Positions 25,213 through 34,519 of a DNA stretch of 64,000 nt are shown one piece after another. The notes under the pieces were generated by a model, which saw only the letters and a list, made by a program, of their open reading frames with translations, searched no databases and was not told the origin of the DNA. Numbering within the stretch: position 1 is the first letter of the stretch; each line of letters starts with the position of its first letter. The DNA lies in the NCBI GenBank assembly GCA_015243575.1, contig CP042469.1, positions 1,950,929 through 2,014,928 of the forward strand, read 5' to 3'. This DNA comes from Clostridiales bacterium (GTDB taxonomy: Bacteria > Bacillota > Clostridia > Peptostreptococcales > Anaerovoracaceae). The position numbers were made by a program, and so were the translations under genes.

Positions 25213-28200
25213 TCAACCTATGAGGAACTCATCTCCCAGCCTCAATGAAATAATTCTCGAGATCCCCTGCTCCGGCATGGTTACACCATACAAAACATCG
25301 GCATATTCCATGGTCGCCTTCTGATGGGTAACAAGAGCAAACTGAATCTCATCAAAGTTCTTTAGATAGCTCGCAAAACGGTCTATATTAGCGTCATCCA
25401 GAGCTGCCTCAACCTCGTCCAAAATACAGAAAGGAGTAGGCTTGGCTCTGAGTACAGCAAACATTAATGCAATTGCTGTCATGGTCTTTTCCCCGCCGGA
25501 CATTAGATTGATATTTTGAAGCTTTTTCCCAGGGGGCTGAGCAACAATTTCAATACCGCATTCCAGGGGATTATTTTCATCCTCCAGCCGAAGCTCTGCG
25601 GCACCTCCTCCGAAAAGTTCCTGAAATGCTTTTTCGAAATTCAGCACAATCTTGTCGAAGCTCTCTTTGAAACTCTGCTTGATGGTCTTATCCATATCAT
25701 CAATTATCTGCTTCAGCGAGTTCATGGCACCCAGAATATCGCTTCTCTGCTCACTCAGGAAGTCATACCGCTCGCTGACCGATTCAAATTCCTTGATGGC
25801 GCCAACGTTGACTTCTCCAAGATCCTTGATTCTGCTTTTAATCTCACGGGTCTCCTTCACCGCTGCGGCAAGATTGAAGTCCTTCTTTCTGAATTCGATG
25901 GCCTGCAAATAAGATACTTCAAACTCTTCCCAAAGCTTGTCCTTATACGTATCCAGCTGGGTGTCGTATTTTGCCTGCTTAATTTCAAGGTCGTATTTCT
26001 GATTCTGATATCCAGCTAAAATCTGATCCATCTCGTCTTTCTTTTTCGTAATCTCGTCGAGATGCTTTGTAACAGAAGCCTTTTCCTCCTGAATTTCCCG
26101 AAGATACCGTTCCATATCAAGCTTTTCCTGTTCCCTGGCTCGGATTCCGCTTTCCAATCCGTTGTCGCCTTCCAGAAGACTTGATTTTTCTGCCTCCAGC
26201 GTCAGAATCGTTTCCTCTTTACTGTATCTTTCCTCTTTTATTTCTTTTTTATAGTCCTCGATGCGTGAAAGCAGCTGATCCACATGATTCTTCCGGCTCT
26301 CTGCTGTTCCCACTGCAATCTTGGCTCTGGTAATCTCTTCATTCACTTCATCCAAAGATGATTTTTTCAGCTCGAAGTTTTGAAGCCCCGTATCAGTGAT
26401 CTTTTCAATTTCAACGATGTCTTCACTCGCTTGCTGTACCGTTGTTCTAATTTCATTGATCATTGACTCAGACGCACTTTTTTCACTGTCTATGTTATTC
26501 AGTTCTCTCCTGCTTTTTTCCTCTGCCAGTTCCAGCTCGGAAAGCTGCCCAGACATAGCCGCAGCTGAATTTTCCTTGCTCAGAAGCTCCAGCTCTTTTT
26601 CCCTGTGCTCAAGATCAAGCCTTTGCAGCGTATCCTGTCCTGAAGCAATTGCAGCCCGCAGCTCGTCTAATTCATTGCTGCCCCGGTTCTTTGACAGCTC
26701 CATGCTGTTAAGTTTCTCTCCCAGCTGCTTGATCTCAGCCTTTCTTTCCAGCAGGTTAGCAGTATTGTTTCGGAAGGTTCCTCCCGTAATAGCTCCACCG
26801 GAGTTGATTACTTCGCCCTCCAGCGTTACAAAGCGAAGACCGCCGCCTCCAGCATTTTTTGAAAGCCGTACAGCATGATCCAGCGTATCTACGATGATTA
26901 CCCTTCCCAAAAGGTATTCCATGACTTTCCTGTACTTTTCATCAAACTTGATGCACTGTACACCGAAACCCTTGAAGCCCTCCGAATTTTTCAGCCTCTG
27001 ATCATAGCTTGGACTGGAATCTCGCATACTTTTGATCGGCAGGAAGGTTAGCCTGCCTGCTTTATTTGCCTTCAGTGCCCCGATAGCGGCCTGCGCGCTG
27101 TGATCGTCTTCACAGACGATATTTTGTAGAGCTGCACCCAATGCAGTCTCAATTGCTGTTTCAAAACCCTGAGGAACCTCGATGAGTTCAGCCACAACTC
27201 CGTTGATACCAGAGAGCTTGGATTTCATAATGAATTTTACAGCATTATTATATCCCTCATAGGAGCTTTCCATTTCTTCGATCATTTTTTTCCTGGTAGA
27301 AATCTGGCCGATGGAAATTCTCAGCTCTTCCAGTTCTTTTGCGAGACTCTTTTCCCTGAGGATTCTTTCATTATGGCTGCGGATGTGATCATGCCGCTGT
27401 TCGGTAGCCTTTTGAAATTCATCCTTTCGTACAGCCAGCTCCTGGACAGCTCGAAGATGACGTTCTGCCAGACCATTGCGCATCGCCTCAGCTGATTCTC
27501 TGTCTGCAAGAACTTGCTCTCTTCGTTTTTCCAGCGTCCCTTGCAGACTGAGCAGACTGTTAATCTCACTGTTTTTACTGCTGATGCTGCTGTGAAGCTC
27601 ATAAATCCTATTTTTCTGCTGATCGATGGCGGCTGCATCAGTATTGATGGCGGCTGACAACTCTGCCTGCTTCATAAGTCGCTGGTCAAGGTCGTTTTTA
27701 AGAATGGATAATTCTTCATAAAGCTTGTCCTTGTCAGCTTGAAGTGTTGTCTCTGATTCAGCTTCCTTCTCCAGTTTGCTGTCAATGACTGAGATTTCAT
27801 CCTTCAGCCTGTCGATATCCTTGTCAATTGTAGCCAGTTTCTCTCGATTCAGCTGGTTTTGATTCACAAGTTCATTAATCTTTTCAACACTAATAAGAAG
27901 CTTATCTCTTGTTTCGTTTCCAAGTCTTCCAAGCTCCTCATTTCTATTTCTATATTCCGTCAGTTCCGTATCAATGGAGGCTTTATCCTCCTTCATTTCC
28001 TCAATCTGGCTTGCAAGTTCTGCAAGATCATCTTTTATGTATTCATTCTTCAGCTCAATATTCTCAATATTTTTCAGCGTGACATTAATTTCAAGTTCCT
28101 TGTATCTATCACGGAGAATCAAATATTCCTTCGCTTTTTCACTGTCATTCTTAAGCTTGCCGATCCGGGATTCGATCTCTGAAATAATATCATTGACACG

Positions 28201-28767
28201 TTCCAAATTACCGGCAGATGCTTCCAGCTTTCGCTCCGATTCCATTTTCTTTGTTCGATATTTCACAATTCCGGCGGCTTCCTCAAAGATTTCTCTTCTG
28301 CTTTCCGGCTTGTTGCTTACAATGTCAGCTATTTTTCCCTGACCGATAAGCGAATAGCCATCCACTCCGATCCCGGTGTCCATAATCAGCTCTCTGATAT
28401 CCCTGAGCCTGCAATGATTGTTATTGATGGAATATTCGCTTTCACCTGATCGGTACATTCTTCTGGTAATAGCCACCTCAGCGTAATCGATGGGAAGAAT
28501 CCCCTTACTGTTATCAATGACCAAAGTGACTTCTGCCATCCCGCGGGACTTTCTGCTTGCAGTTCCCGCAAAGATGACCTCTTCCATTTTTCCGCCTCTT
28601 AGCATTTTGGGGCTCTGCTCACCGAGAACCCATCGAATTGCATCAGAGATATTGCTCTTGCCGCTTCCATTGGGACCTACAATACAGGTGATCCCCTCAT
28701 GAAATTCTATACTGACAGGATCGGCAAAGGACTTGAATCCATGCATGTCGATTCTCTTAAAGTACAA
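25213..28767 (-). CDS. smc: Chromosome partition/condensation protein SMC
   Basis: 1184 residues from TTG 28767, preceded by GAGGTGGAG. This start gives the usual opening (YFKRIDMHGFKSFADP), while extending upstream would run deep into rnc; it overlaps the rnc stop by 11 nt. Walker A is GPNGSGKSN near residue 32. Two long coiled coils flank a hinge at about residues 500-650. The C-terminal head has LMSGGEKTMTAIALMFA and the Walker B ILDEVEAALDD. It works with ScpA/ScpB (not in the window) to compact and segregate chromosomes. Confidence 0.95.
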   Translation of the reverse strand: MYFKRIDMHGFKSFADPVSIEFHEGITCIVGPNGSGKSNISDAIRWVLGEQSPKMLRGGKMEEVIFAGTASRKSRGMAEVTLVIDNSKGILPIDYAEVAITRRMYRSGESEYSINNNHCRLRDIRELIMDTGIGVDGYSLIGQGKIADIVSNKPESRREIFEEAAGIVKYRTKKMESERKLEASAGNLERVNDIISEIESRIGKLKNDSEKAKEYLILRDRYKELEINVTLKNIENIELKNEYIKDDLAELASQIEEMKEDKASIDTELTEYRNRNEELGRLGNETRDKLLISVEKINELVNQNQLNREKLATIDKDIDRLKDEISVIDSKLEKEAESETTLQADKDKLYEELSILKNDLDQRLMKQAELSAAINTDAAAIDQQKNRIYELHSSISSKNSEINSLLSLQGTLEKRREQVLADRESAEAMRNGLAERHLRAVQELAVRKDEFQKATEQRHDHIRSHNERILREKSLAKELEELRISIGQISTRKKMIEEMESSYEGYNNAVKFIMKSKLSGINGVVAELIEVPQGFETAIETALGAALQNIVCEDDHSAQAAIGALKANKAGRLTFLPIKSMRDSSPSYDQRLKNSEGFKGFGVQCIKFDEKYRKVMEYLLGRVIIVDTLDHAVRLSKNAGGGGLRFVTLEGEVINSGGAITGGTFRNNTANLLERKAEIKQLGEKLNSMELSKNRGSNELDELRAAIASGQDTLQRLDLEHREKELELLSKENSAAAMSGQLSELELAEEKSRRELNNIDSEKSASESMINEIRTTVQQASEDIVEIEKITDTGLQNFELKKSSLDEVNEEITRAKIAVGTAESRKNHVDQLLSRIEDYKKEIKEERYSKEETILTLEAEKSSLLEGDNGLESGIRAREQEKLDMERYLREIQEEKASVTKHLDEITKKKDEMDQILAGYQNQKYDLEIKQAKYDTQLDTYKDKLWEEFEVSYLQAIEFRKKDFNLAAAVKETREIKSRIKDLGEVNVGAIKEFESVSERYDFLSEQRSDILGAMNSLKQIIDDMDKTIKQSFKESFDKIVLNFEKAFQELFGGGAAELRLEDENNPLECGIEIVAQPPGKKLQNINLMSGGEKTMTAIALMFAVLRAKPTPFCILDEVEAALDDANIDRFASYLKNFDEIQFALVTHQKATMEYADVLYGVTMPEQGISRIISLRLGDEFLIG

Positions 28768-29452
28768 TATCTCCACCTCGTTCCAATGCTTGTTTTGCAG
28801 CGTGCTGCTCTGCCTCTTTCTTGCTCCGTCCGGATCCGCTGCCGATGACACTGCCCTGGAAGATTAAATTGGCGTAGAAGGTCTTATCGTGATCAGGACC
28901 TTCTTCTTTGTCGATGACATAATTGATTTCTGCCTCACCATTGGCCTGGAGTTTCTCTTGAATGGCGGTTTTGTAGTCCATATGAAGCTTACCGGATACA
29001 GCATCCTCAATGAGACCGGAAAGCATGCGAATCACATAATTTTTCACGGTATCCCAGCCGCCGTCCAAATAAACCGCTCCAATGACTGCTTCCATTGCAT
29101 CAGCCAAGATGGAGTTGCGCTGCCTTCCTCCGCTGTTTTCTTCCCCTCTGCCAAGTTGAAGGTAATTGCCAATGCCCACATGCATTCCGCAGGAAGCCAG
29201 AGAGCGCTCGCAGACGATTACTGCTCTCAGCTTAGTTAATTCTCCCTCCTCAACATGTTCCAGTCTCCGGTAGAGATGATCGCTGATCACTGCATCCAGA
29301 ATGGCATCACCAAGAAACTCCAAACGCTCATTATTTCCGGTTTGAACAGCTCTGCCCTCATTCAAGTAAGAGCTATGTGTCAAAGCATTTTTCAAGAGAT
29401 TGATATTCTTAAACTCATATTGAATTATCTTTTGAAATTCCAACTCATTCAC
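28757..29452 (-). CDS. rnc: Ribonuclease III
   Basis: 231 residues. It cleaves double-stranded RNA in rRNA and mRNA processing. The catalytic signature is NERLEFLGDAILD near residue 40, with the second acidic site in LADAMEAVIGAVYLDGG. A C-terminal double-stranded-RNA-binding domain spans about residues 155-228. It overlaps plsX by 8 nt. An acpP gene often sits between plsX and rnc in Bacillota but is absent here. Confidence 0.96.
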   Translation of the reverse strand: MNELEFQKIIQYEFKNINLLKNALTHSSYLNEGRAVQTGNNERLEFLGDAILDAVISDHLYRRLEHVEEGELTKLRAVIVCERSLASCGMHVGIGNYLQLGRGEENSGGRQRNSILADAMEAVIGAVYLDGGWDTVKNYVIRMLSGLIEDAVSGKLHMDYKTAIQEKLQANGEAEINYVIDKEEGPDHDKTFYANLIFQGSVIGSGSGRSKKEAEQHAAKQALERGGDIVL

Positions 29453-30458
29453 TGATTATTATTTCCTCCAATTCAAGTACTGAATTTTGTATCATCTGAA
29501 CCACATTGGTTTCCGCATAAGGAATTCCCTTAAGGATTGTATTTTTAACTGCGTTGGCATTGGAAGATCCGTGCATCTTTACCACTGCACCCTTAACACC
29601 AAGAATTGGAGCCCCACCGTATTCAGAGTAGTCAAACTCTGATTTCAGCTCTTTGAGCTTACCAGCCAGCAGCAATGCTCCTACCTTTGACAACATACCG
29701 TCCGTAAACTTGTTTTTAATCAGCTTTAGAATATTCCAGGCAAGTCCCTCTGTAAGTTTCAGAATAACGTTGCCAACAAATCCATCGCAAACCACTACAT
29801 CACATGCGCCCTTGGGAATATCTCTCGCTTCAACGTTGCCGATAAAATTGAGACTGCTTTTAGTAAGTAGCTCGTAGGTGGCTTTTAACACCGTAGTTCC
29901 TTTCGTCTCTTCCGTTCCGATGTTGACCAGACCAACCGCAGGCTTTTTGATATTGAGCACTTTCTCCATATAGATACTTCCCATAGCAGCAAATTCAAGC
30001 AGATTGTTGGGTTTGCACTCTGCATTTGCACCCGAATCCACGAGCAGTGATACACCTTTACCCAAAATAGGATAAGTGCTTGCGATGGCCGGTCTGTCAA
30101 TACCCTGGATTCTGCCCAGAATAAATAATCCCGCCGCCATAATTGCTCCTGTGTTTCCTGCGGAAATGAAAAGATCCGCGTCTCCACTCTTGACCAGGTT
30201 AATCCCTTTTACCATGGACGAGTCAGTTTTCGTGCGTACCGCTTTTACAGGCGCATCTTCGTTTGTAATGACCTCACTGGCATGTACCACTGTGATTTGC
30301 TCTTTGTTGTATTTATATTTTGTCAGTTCGCTGATTATCTTCGTTTCGTCTCCCACAAGAATGATTTCATGCAATGTCTGAGCCGAAGCTTCTACCGCAC
30401 CCTTTACGATTTCCGCAGGCGCGTTGTCACCGCCCATACCATCTACTACGATTTTCAC
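29445..30458 (-). CDS. plsX: Phosphate acyltransferase PlsX
   Basis: 337 residues from GTG 30458, with AAGGAGGT seven to eight bases upstream; an extension to 30542 has no ribosome site. It converts acyl-ACP to acyl phosphate for PlsY. The start VKIVVDGMGGDNAP and internal SAGNTGAIMAAGLFILGR are diagnostic. It is the first gene of the operon. The leader runs about 110 nt to a promoter next to the insertion sequence. Confidence 0.95.
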   Translation of the reverse strand: MKIVVDGMGGDNAPAEIVKGAVEASAQTLHEIILVGDETKIISELTKYKYNKEQITVVHASEVITNEDAPVKAVRTKTDSSMVKGINLVKSGDADLFISAGNTGAIMAAGLFILGRIQGIDRPAIASTYPILGKGVSLLVDSGANAECKPNNLLEFAAMGSIYMEKVLNIKKPAVGLVNIGTEETKGTTVLKATYELLTKSSLNFIGNVEARDIPKGACDVVVCDGFVGNVILKLTEGLAWNILKLIKNKFTDGMLSKVGALLLAGKLKELKSEFDYSEYGGAPILGVKGAVVKMHGSSNANAVKNTILKGIPYAETNVVQMIQNSVLELEEIIISE

Positions 30459-30576
30459 TGGGAAAAACCTCCTTAGTTTTCTTTTATAAAAAGTGGCGTA
30501 GCCACTTGTTCCAGCAGTTTCTGCTTGATAACGAATGTACACATAGGGACATTTTCCTCGTTATACTATTAGTTAA

Positions 30577-30616
30577 AATATAACACATTATACCTGTGAA
30601 TGCAATTCTTACGCAA
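30577..30616 (-). promoter_or_regulatory. Probable sigma-A promoter region of plsX operon
   Basis: Two readings are possible on the minus strand. One is TTGCAT (30600-30605), 17 bases, TATATT (30577-30582). The other is TTGCGT (30611-30616), 18 bases, TATAAT (30588-30593). In the second case the -35 box overlaps the target duplication of the insertion sequence, so the insertion could have changed promoter strength. Confidence 0.55.
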
Positions 30617-30621
30617 ATATG
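30613..30621. repeat. Target-site duplication, left copy
   Basis: GCAAATATG, identical to 32176-32184, flanks the insertion sequence. A 9-bp duplication fits the ISLre2 family as I recall it. Confidence 0.9.
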
Positions 30622-32175
30622 GATCGCGTCAAGTTAGGACGGGAAAAATAAAGCTGGAGTTTCCCCATTGTTAAAACCTTGTATTAAATTCCCCTGAGTC
30701 CTCGTAATGCTAATGCCAGTTGAGTGCGCTTTCCTGAATTTAGAGCAGGCAGGTTATCGATTGTCTCTCCACTGACTTTTCGTATCTTTTTTCTGCATAA
30801 TTTTAAGTCCAGTTCAATGGCTCTTGTCTCTCTGATTCGTTCTTGTTTCTTTCTTAGCGCCAGATCGAATAGATTACCTCCGTTTTCAGCAAAGACTCGG
30901 AGTCTTGCCATCTGATCGACTCCCTCAAGGCTCCATCCCAGCGGCCTGGAACTGAGCCGATCTGAATAGATATGGCTAATGTGCCCTTCGGCACTGCAGC
31001 CCGAATAATCCTTGGAATAGTGATACTTAATGTTTTCCCAATGATTCATGATATAGGTCTTTGCTTCTTTCACCGATTGTGCCTTTGTCTCTGTTTCTGC
31101 TGCATCCAGGATGGTTTCAAATACGACCTTTAGGTATTCTTTGTCTTCTCTTTTAGGGCTCTCCATATTTCCCTCTCAGCGTTTTCAATATGCGCTCCTG
31201 CTGTTTTTACCGCCTTGTGCAGGTGGTATCGGTCAAGTACGAAAATACTTTTGTTGATTATGGTTGCTCCTGACTTTATCCAGCTTGCTCCATCCCCGGA
31301 CAAATATATTTTTTCAATCTTATCATAGTCATAGGCGGTATCAATGTAATCTGCTACTTCGTTCCAGAGTTCTTCTGATTCCTGTACATTCCACCGAAAT
31401 ATCTCGGGTTCTGCAGTTTCCACCTTTCTTTTCCGACCTGTGTCCTGCCTTCATGCACATACACAAGCTTTGGTTCTGAACAGCCGCCAGCCTGAAGCGC
31501 AACGTGATCTTCGTCAGCTTCAATGTAGAGAATTGTAGGCGTTTCTTTTGATCTTGAAATTTTCACTTCGTTATTCCTGACCGGGCCTAGTTCCCTTATG
31601 GCGTTCATAACACTCTGGCTTGAAATCTGTAGTGTCTCGGCAGCTTTCCTGCCACTTCTTGCGTACGGGGTATCAATCGCTTCTTCAATCAGTCTGGATT
31701 TCAAGGCAACATCCATTTTGTCGTAGGAGTCGATTCCCATCAGTTCATCCGATAAATATCGATATTCCGTTTCGGTTTTATGCTTGTAGTACGTTCTATG
31801 ATAATGAACCTCACCAAATATGGTCGCAAGGGTGTTGGGTGCACCTTCTCATGAACATACCAGTTCTGCTTTCGACGAGAATCTCCTTTCACAAGAGAAT
31901 CCATCATTTCCAGCGCTTCCTTCGCTAGAATCGTTCCTACTTGGTCCAGTATTTTCTTAGTCTCAATTACAAATTCGGAGATATCCTTCTTTTCCATCAA
32001 CATCTTTTCGAAGTTTTCCTCAAAACTCCTGATGATTAATTCTGCAATTTCAGTTATACTATTGTTCATAAGAGTGCCTCCGTTATTTGTTTTTGTGGTT
32101 ATTAACATCATAACATATGAGGCCACTCTTATTTTTTTATTTCCTTTATTTTTCCCGTCCTAATTTTACACTAAG
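30622..32175 (-). mobile_element. ISLre2-type insertion sequence, full length, transposase inactivated
   Basis: 1554 bp bounded by 9-bp direct repeats (30613-30621 and 32176-32184). The 32-bp ends (30622-30653 and 32144-32175) are inverted repeats whose inner 20 bp (TTAGGACGGGAAAAATAAAG) are identical. They differ at six of the outer 12 positions. A single transposase gene on the minus strand fills the element. It sits between plsX (30458) and the Ca2+/H+ antiporter gene. Intact ends and a clean duplication indicate a fairly recent insertion. Confidence 0.92.
30684..32069 (-). pseudogene. ISLre2 (UPF0236) transposase broken by three frameshifts
   Basis: Four consecutive reading frames (about 32069-31830, 31830-31375, 31375-31155, 31155-30684) join into one ~460-residue ISLre2 transposase. 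The segments include TLATIFGEVHYHRTYYKHK, YIEADEDHVALQ, IYLSGDGASWIKSG and the catalytic-region FVLDRYHLHKAV. Each junction is repaired by adding one base next to a short homopolymer (near 31830 CCC, near 31375 GG, near 31155 AAAA), so all three are -1 changes. The start with GGAGG at the proper distance is intact. The protein cannot be made as it stands. Sequencing error in a repeated element is a possible alternative. Confidence 0.85.
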
Positions 32176-32184
32176 GCAAATATG
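32176..32184. repeat. Target-site duplication, right copy
   Basis: GCAAATATG, identical to 30613-30621, immediately outside the right inverted repeat of the insertion sequence. Confidence 0.9.
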
Positions 32185-32351
32185 TCGGTATGCTCTGCAA
32201 AAAAAAGAGGTCAAAGTTGATAAAGCCCCCAAGCCATTGATTCTTTCTACTGTTTGGGCTTTTGATTTCCAAACCATTGATTTCATCCGGCCTGAGAGCT
32301 CCTATAACTGACAATTTAATATTTTATGTCTTTCCTGATCAAGGTTCAGGT

Positions 32352-33422
32352 TCAGCCGATACCAAATACCAGGAAGGCACCGCCCAGAATGATATAAGCT
32401 GCAATCAGCTCTGCACCCTCCAGCCAGTTTACTTTATGATCCATGAAAACCGTGGCAGCAATCACGATGCTGATGATGATTCCCAGCAGTTCCATGGGTG
32501 TATAGACATACTCCATGGTATTTCCAAGCAAAGCGCTCAAGATTACCATCAGCGGCGTTACAAACATTGCGATCTGCATACTGGAGCCAACTGCAATTTC
32601 AATACTGATGTTCAGCTTTCCTTTGACTGCCATCATGATTGCAGAGGCGTGTTCGGCAACGTTACCCAAAAGTGGAATTAAAATAATACCGATAAAGGCT
32701 TCCCCAAGGCCGAACTGTTCCGCTGCACCTTCCACGGTATGAACCAGGATTTCACTCATCACAGCAACACAAACGGTAGCTCCAATCATAACAGAAAGAC
32801 TTTTTTTGAACGACCACTCGGGAGCTTCCTTTTCGCCATCCTCATCCTCGTCCTCATCATCAAAGATATCTCGATGCGTAATCAGTGAAAAGATTAATCC
32901 CAGTAAGTAAAGTACGATCATAATGACAGCCAGAGCCAGACTAAAATTCGAAAGAGAGTGCTCTGTGATCCCTCCGCCTCCCGAATATTTGAAAAAAAAT
33001 GGAACAACGATACTGAATGCAGCAAAACCCAGCAAGGTAAAGTTATTGTGCGTAATATTTTTATTAAAAGGTAAAAACTTGTATTTTAAGCCTCCAATAA
33101 AAATACTCATGCCCATTACAAGAAGAATGTTTCCCAAAATCGACCCAGCCAGGCTGGCAAGAACCAGCGAATACATTCCTGCTTGAACAGCAAAGCCGCA
33201 GATTAGAAGCTCGGGTACATTGCCCATCGTAGCATTTAAAAAGCCCCCTATTTTCGGCCCGGTGTAAAGGCTGATCTGTTCGGTGGAATCTCCAAGTACC
33301 GCAGCCAAAGGAACAATTCCAAAACAACAAAATAAAAATACAAGTCCGTCGTTCAGCTGCAGCCCGAAGCGTGCGACAAGTGTAATCGGGATGAAAATCA
33401 GCAGCCAATACATATACTTCAT
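32352..33422 (-). CDS. cax: Calcium/proton antiporter (CaCA superfamily, Cax type)
   Basis: 356 residues. It exports Ca2+ in exchange for H+. Two homologous halves of about five helices each are visible, with acidic alpha-repeat motifs (ATMGNVPELLICG and LLGNVAEHASAIM), the GN-x-xE core of the family. A strongly acidic cytoplasmic loop (DDEDEDEDGEKEAPE) separates the halves. The start at ATG 33422 follows AAAGGAG at a slightly long distance. It is monocistronic, with a palindromic element upstream (33587-33601). Confidence 0.9.
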   Translation of the reverse strand: MKYMYWLLIFIPITLVARFGLQLNDGLVFLFCCFGIVPLAAVLGDSTEQISLYTGPKIGGFLNATMGNVPELLICGFAVQAGMYSLVLASLAGSILGNILLVMGMSIFIGGLKYKFLPFNKNITHNNFTLLGFAAFSIVVPFFFKYSGGGGITEHSLSNFSLALAVIMIVLYLLGLIFSLITHRDIFDDEDEDEDGEKEAPEWSFKKSLSVMIGATVCVAVMSEILVHTVEGAAEQFGLGEAFIGIILIPLLGNVAEHASAIMMAVKGKLNISIEIAVGSSMQIAMFVTPLMVILSALLGNTMEYVYTPMELLGIIISIVIAATVFMDHKVNWLEGAELIAAYIILGGAFLVFGIG

Positions 33423-33560
33423 ATCATGCAAATCTCCTTTCACAAGATTTACCCTCCTTTATTTGCCTTTGCAAACCGTGTTGGACCTTGTCAAAGGAAG
33501 GTACCGTAGCCATAGTATTCCTTTCTGATTTAATTTGCAATAAGTTACCCTGAATAATAC

Positions 33561-33601
33561 ATTATACAATACAACAACAACCCAAATGTATTCAGAATAC
33601 A
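33561..33601 (-). promoter_or_regulatory. Putative promoter and 7-1-7 palindrome upstream of cax
   Basis: A TATAAT (33561-33566, minus strand) lacks a clear -35. Just upstream lies the perfect palindrome TGTATTC-A-GAATACA (33587-33601). The heptamer-1-heptamer layout is that of Fur/PerR/Zur-family operators, although the bases do not match those consensus sites. Confidence 0.45.
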
Positions 33602-33619
33602 TCCAAGATATAATCAAAC

Positions 33620-33648
33620 AAAAAGACTGCCAAACAGGCAGTCGATTT
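33620..33648 (-). terminator. Terminator after the SSB-like gene
   Basis: A 7-bp stem (GACTGCC / GGCAGTC) with a 5-nt loop is followed by five T residues on the minus strand. The + strand also reads into a T run. Confidence 0.85.
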
Positions 33649-33710
33649 TTAACCAATGTTATTTTTGTTCCATCTTTTACTTTTAAAACGGCATGGGAGG
33701 CAGTCGTTAC

Positions 33711-34352
33711 CTATTCTTCTGAAAGTGCCTCCAGCTTTAAAATAGATACTTCATAGGCCGTTTTGACCCACGTATTACCATCGTTATCCCTTTTTCGATA
33801 CTCACGGCTTTGGATTCTTCCTGTAATTGAAATTTTTGTTCCAACGGAGAGATTGCTGGCATAGCCAGCATTTCTTCCCCACGCAATACAGGGTATATAG
33901 TCCGATTTGTTATACATCCGGTTGACCGCAAGCATAATATCGCAGATTTCTCTTCCCAGAGGGGAGATACGTCCAATGGGTTTCTTGCAGATAAATCCTT
34001 CCAGAATGATCCTATTTTCGTGCTCTAGCCTCAGACTTTCATCACAGCGCTTAAAATCCCTGGCAAAAATAACAACGTTAAGTTTATTTCTCCCATCCTG
34101 CTCTTCATTATAGGTCCTGATCTGTCCCAGGATCTCAACAAAATCTCCCGGTTGAAATTCCAGATTCCAAATAAGCCTTTCGGACACAATGATCTGAATG
34201 ACATCCTGATAGCCGCTCTTTCTGTCAACACCCACAGAAAAGCTGTAAAATGTTTCCCCATAAGATTTATGGCTAATGGCAGGCGGAGACAAAACAACTC
34301 CAATCAACAATGCGCAGTTCGTCTCCAGTCCCTTTTCTTCCATGCCCTCCAT
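33711..34352 (-). CDS. SSB-like protein with two OB-fold domains
   Basis: 213 residues from ATG 34352 (GGGGGAA upstream); an extension to 34403 is possible. Two SSB-type OB folds appear in tandem. The first (about residues 10-110) is divergent, with FVEILGQIRTYNEE. The second (about residues 112-205) is closer to SSB/PriB, with ILEGFICKKPIGR, YIPCIAWGRNAGYAS and ISITGRIQSREY. The acidic C-terminal tip of replicative SSB is missing, so this is probably an accessory single-strand DNA (or RNA) binding protein rather than the main SSB. Confidence 0.72.
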   Translation of the reverse strand: MEGMEEKGLETNCALLIGVVLSPPAISHKSYGETFYSFSVGVDRKSGYQDVIQIIVSERLIWNLEFQPGDFVEILGQIRTYNEEQDGRNKLNVVIFARDFKRCDESLRLEHENRIILEGFICKKPIGRISPLGREICDIMLAVNRMYNKSDYIPCIAWGRNAGYASNLSVGTKISITGRIQSREYRKRDNDGNTWVKTAYEVSILKLEALSEE

Positions 34353-34519
34353 CGCTTTTCCCCCTTTATCCATCCTTGTTTCCTTATCGTGCATCCGCAG
34401 CATCGGTTAGCTGATGCTAAATGTTGATAAACACTTTCAGTCCCTACAGTTTATTCAACAACAATTCCGATATTACTCTTTTTTCAGGGATAGAGGGGCA
34501 ATGATTAAATCAGGATGTA

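Noticed and set aside
30684-32069. Four separate small genes in place of a transposase
   Set aside because: The four frames join end to end into one ISLre2 transposase, with domain continuity across each junction.
32262-32681. Open frame on the + strand within and beyond the antiporter 3' end
   Set aside because: It is mostly antisense to cax, without ribosome site or recognisable family.
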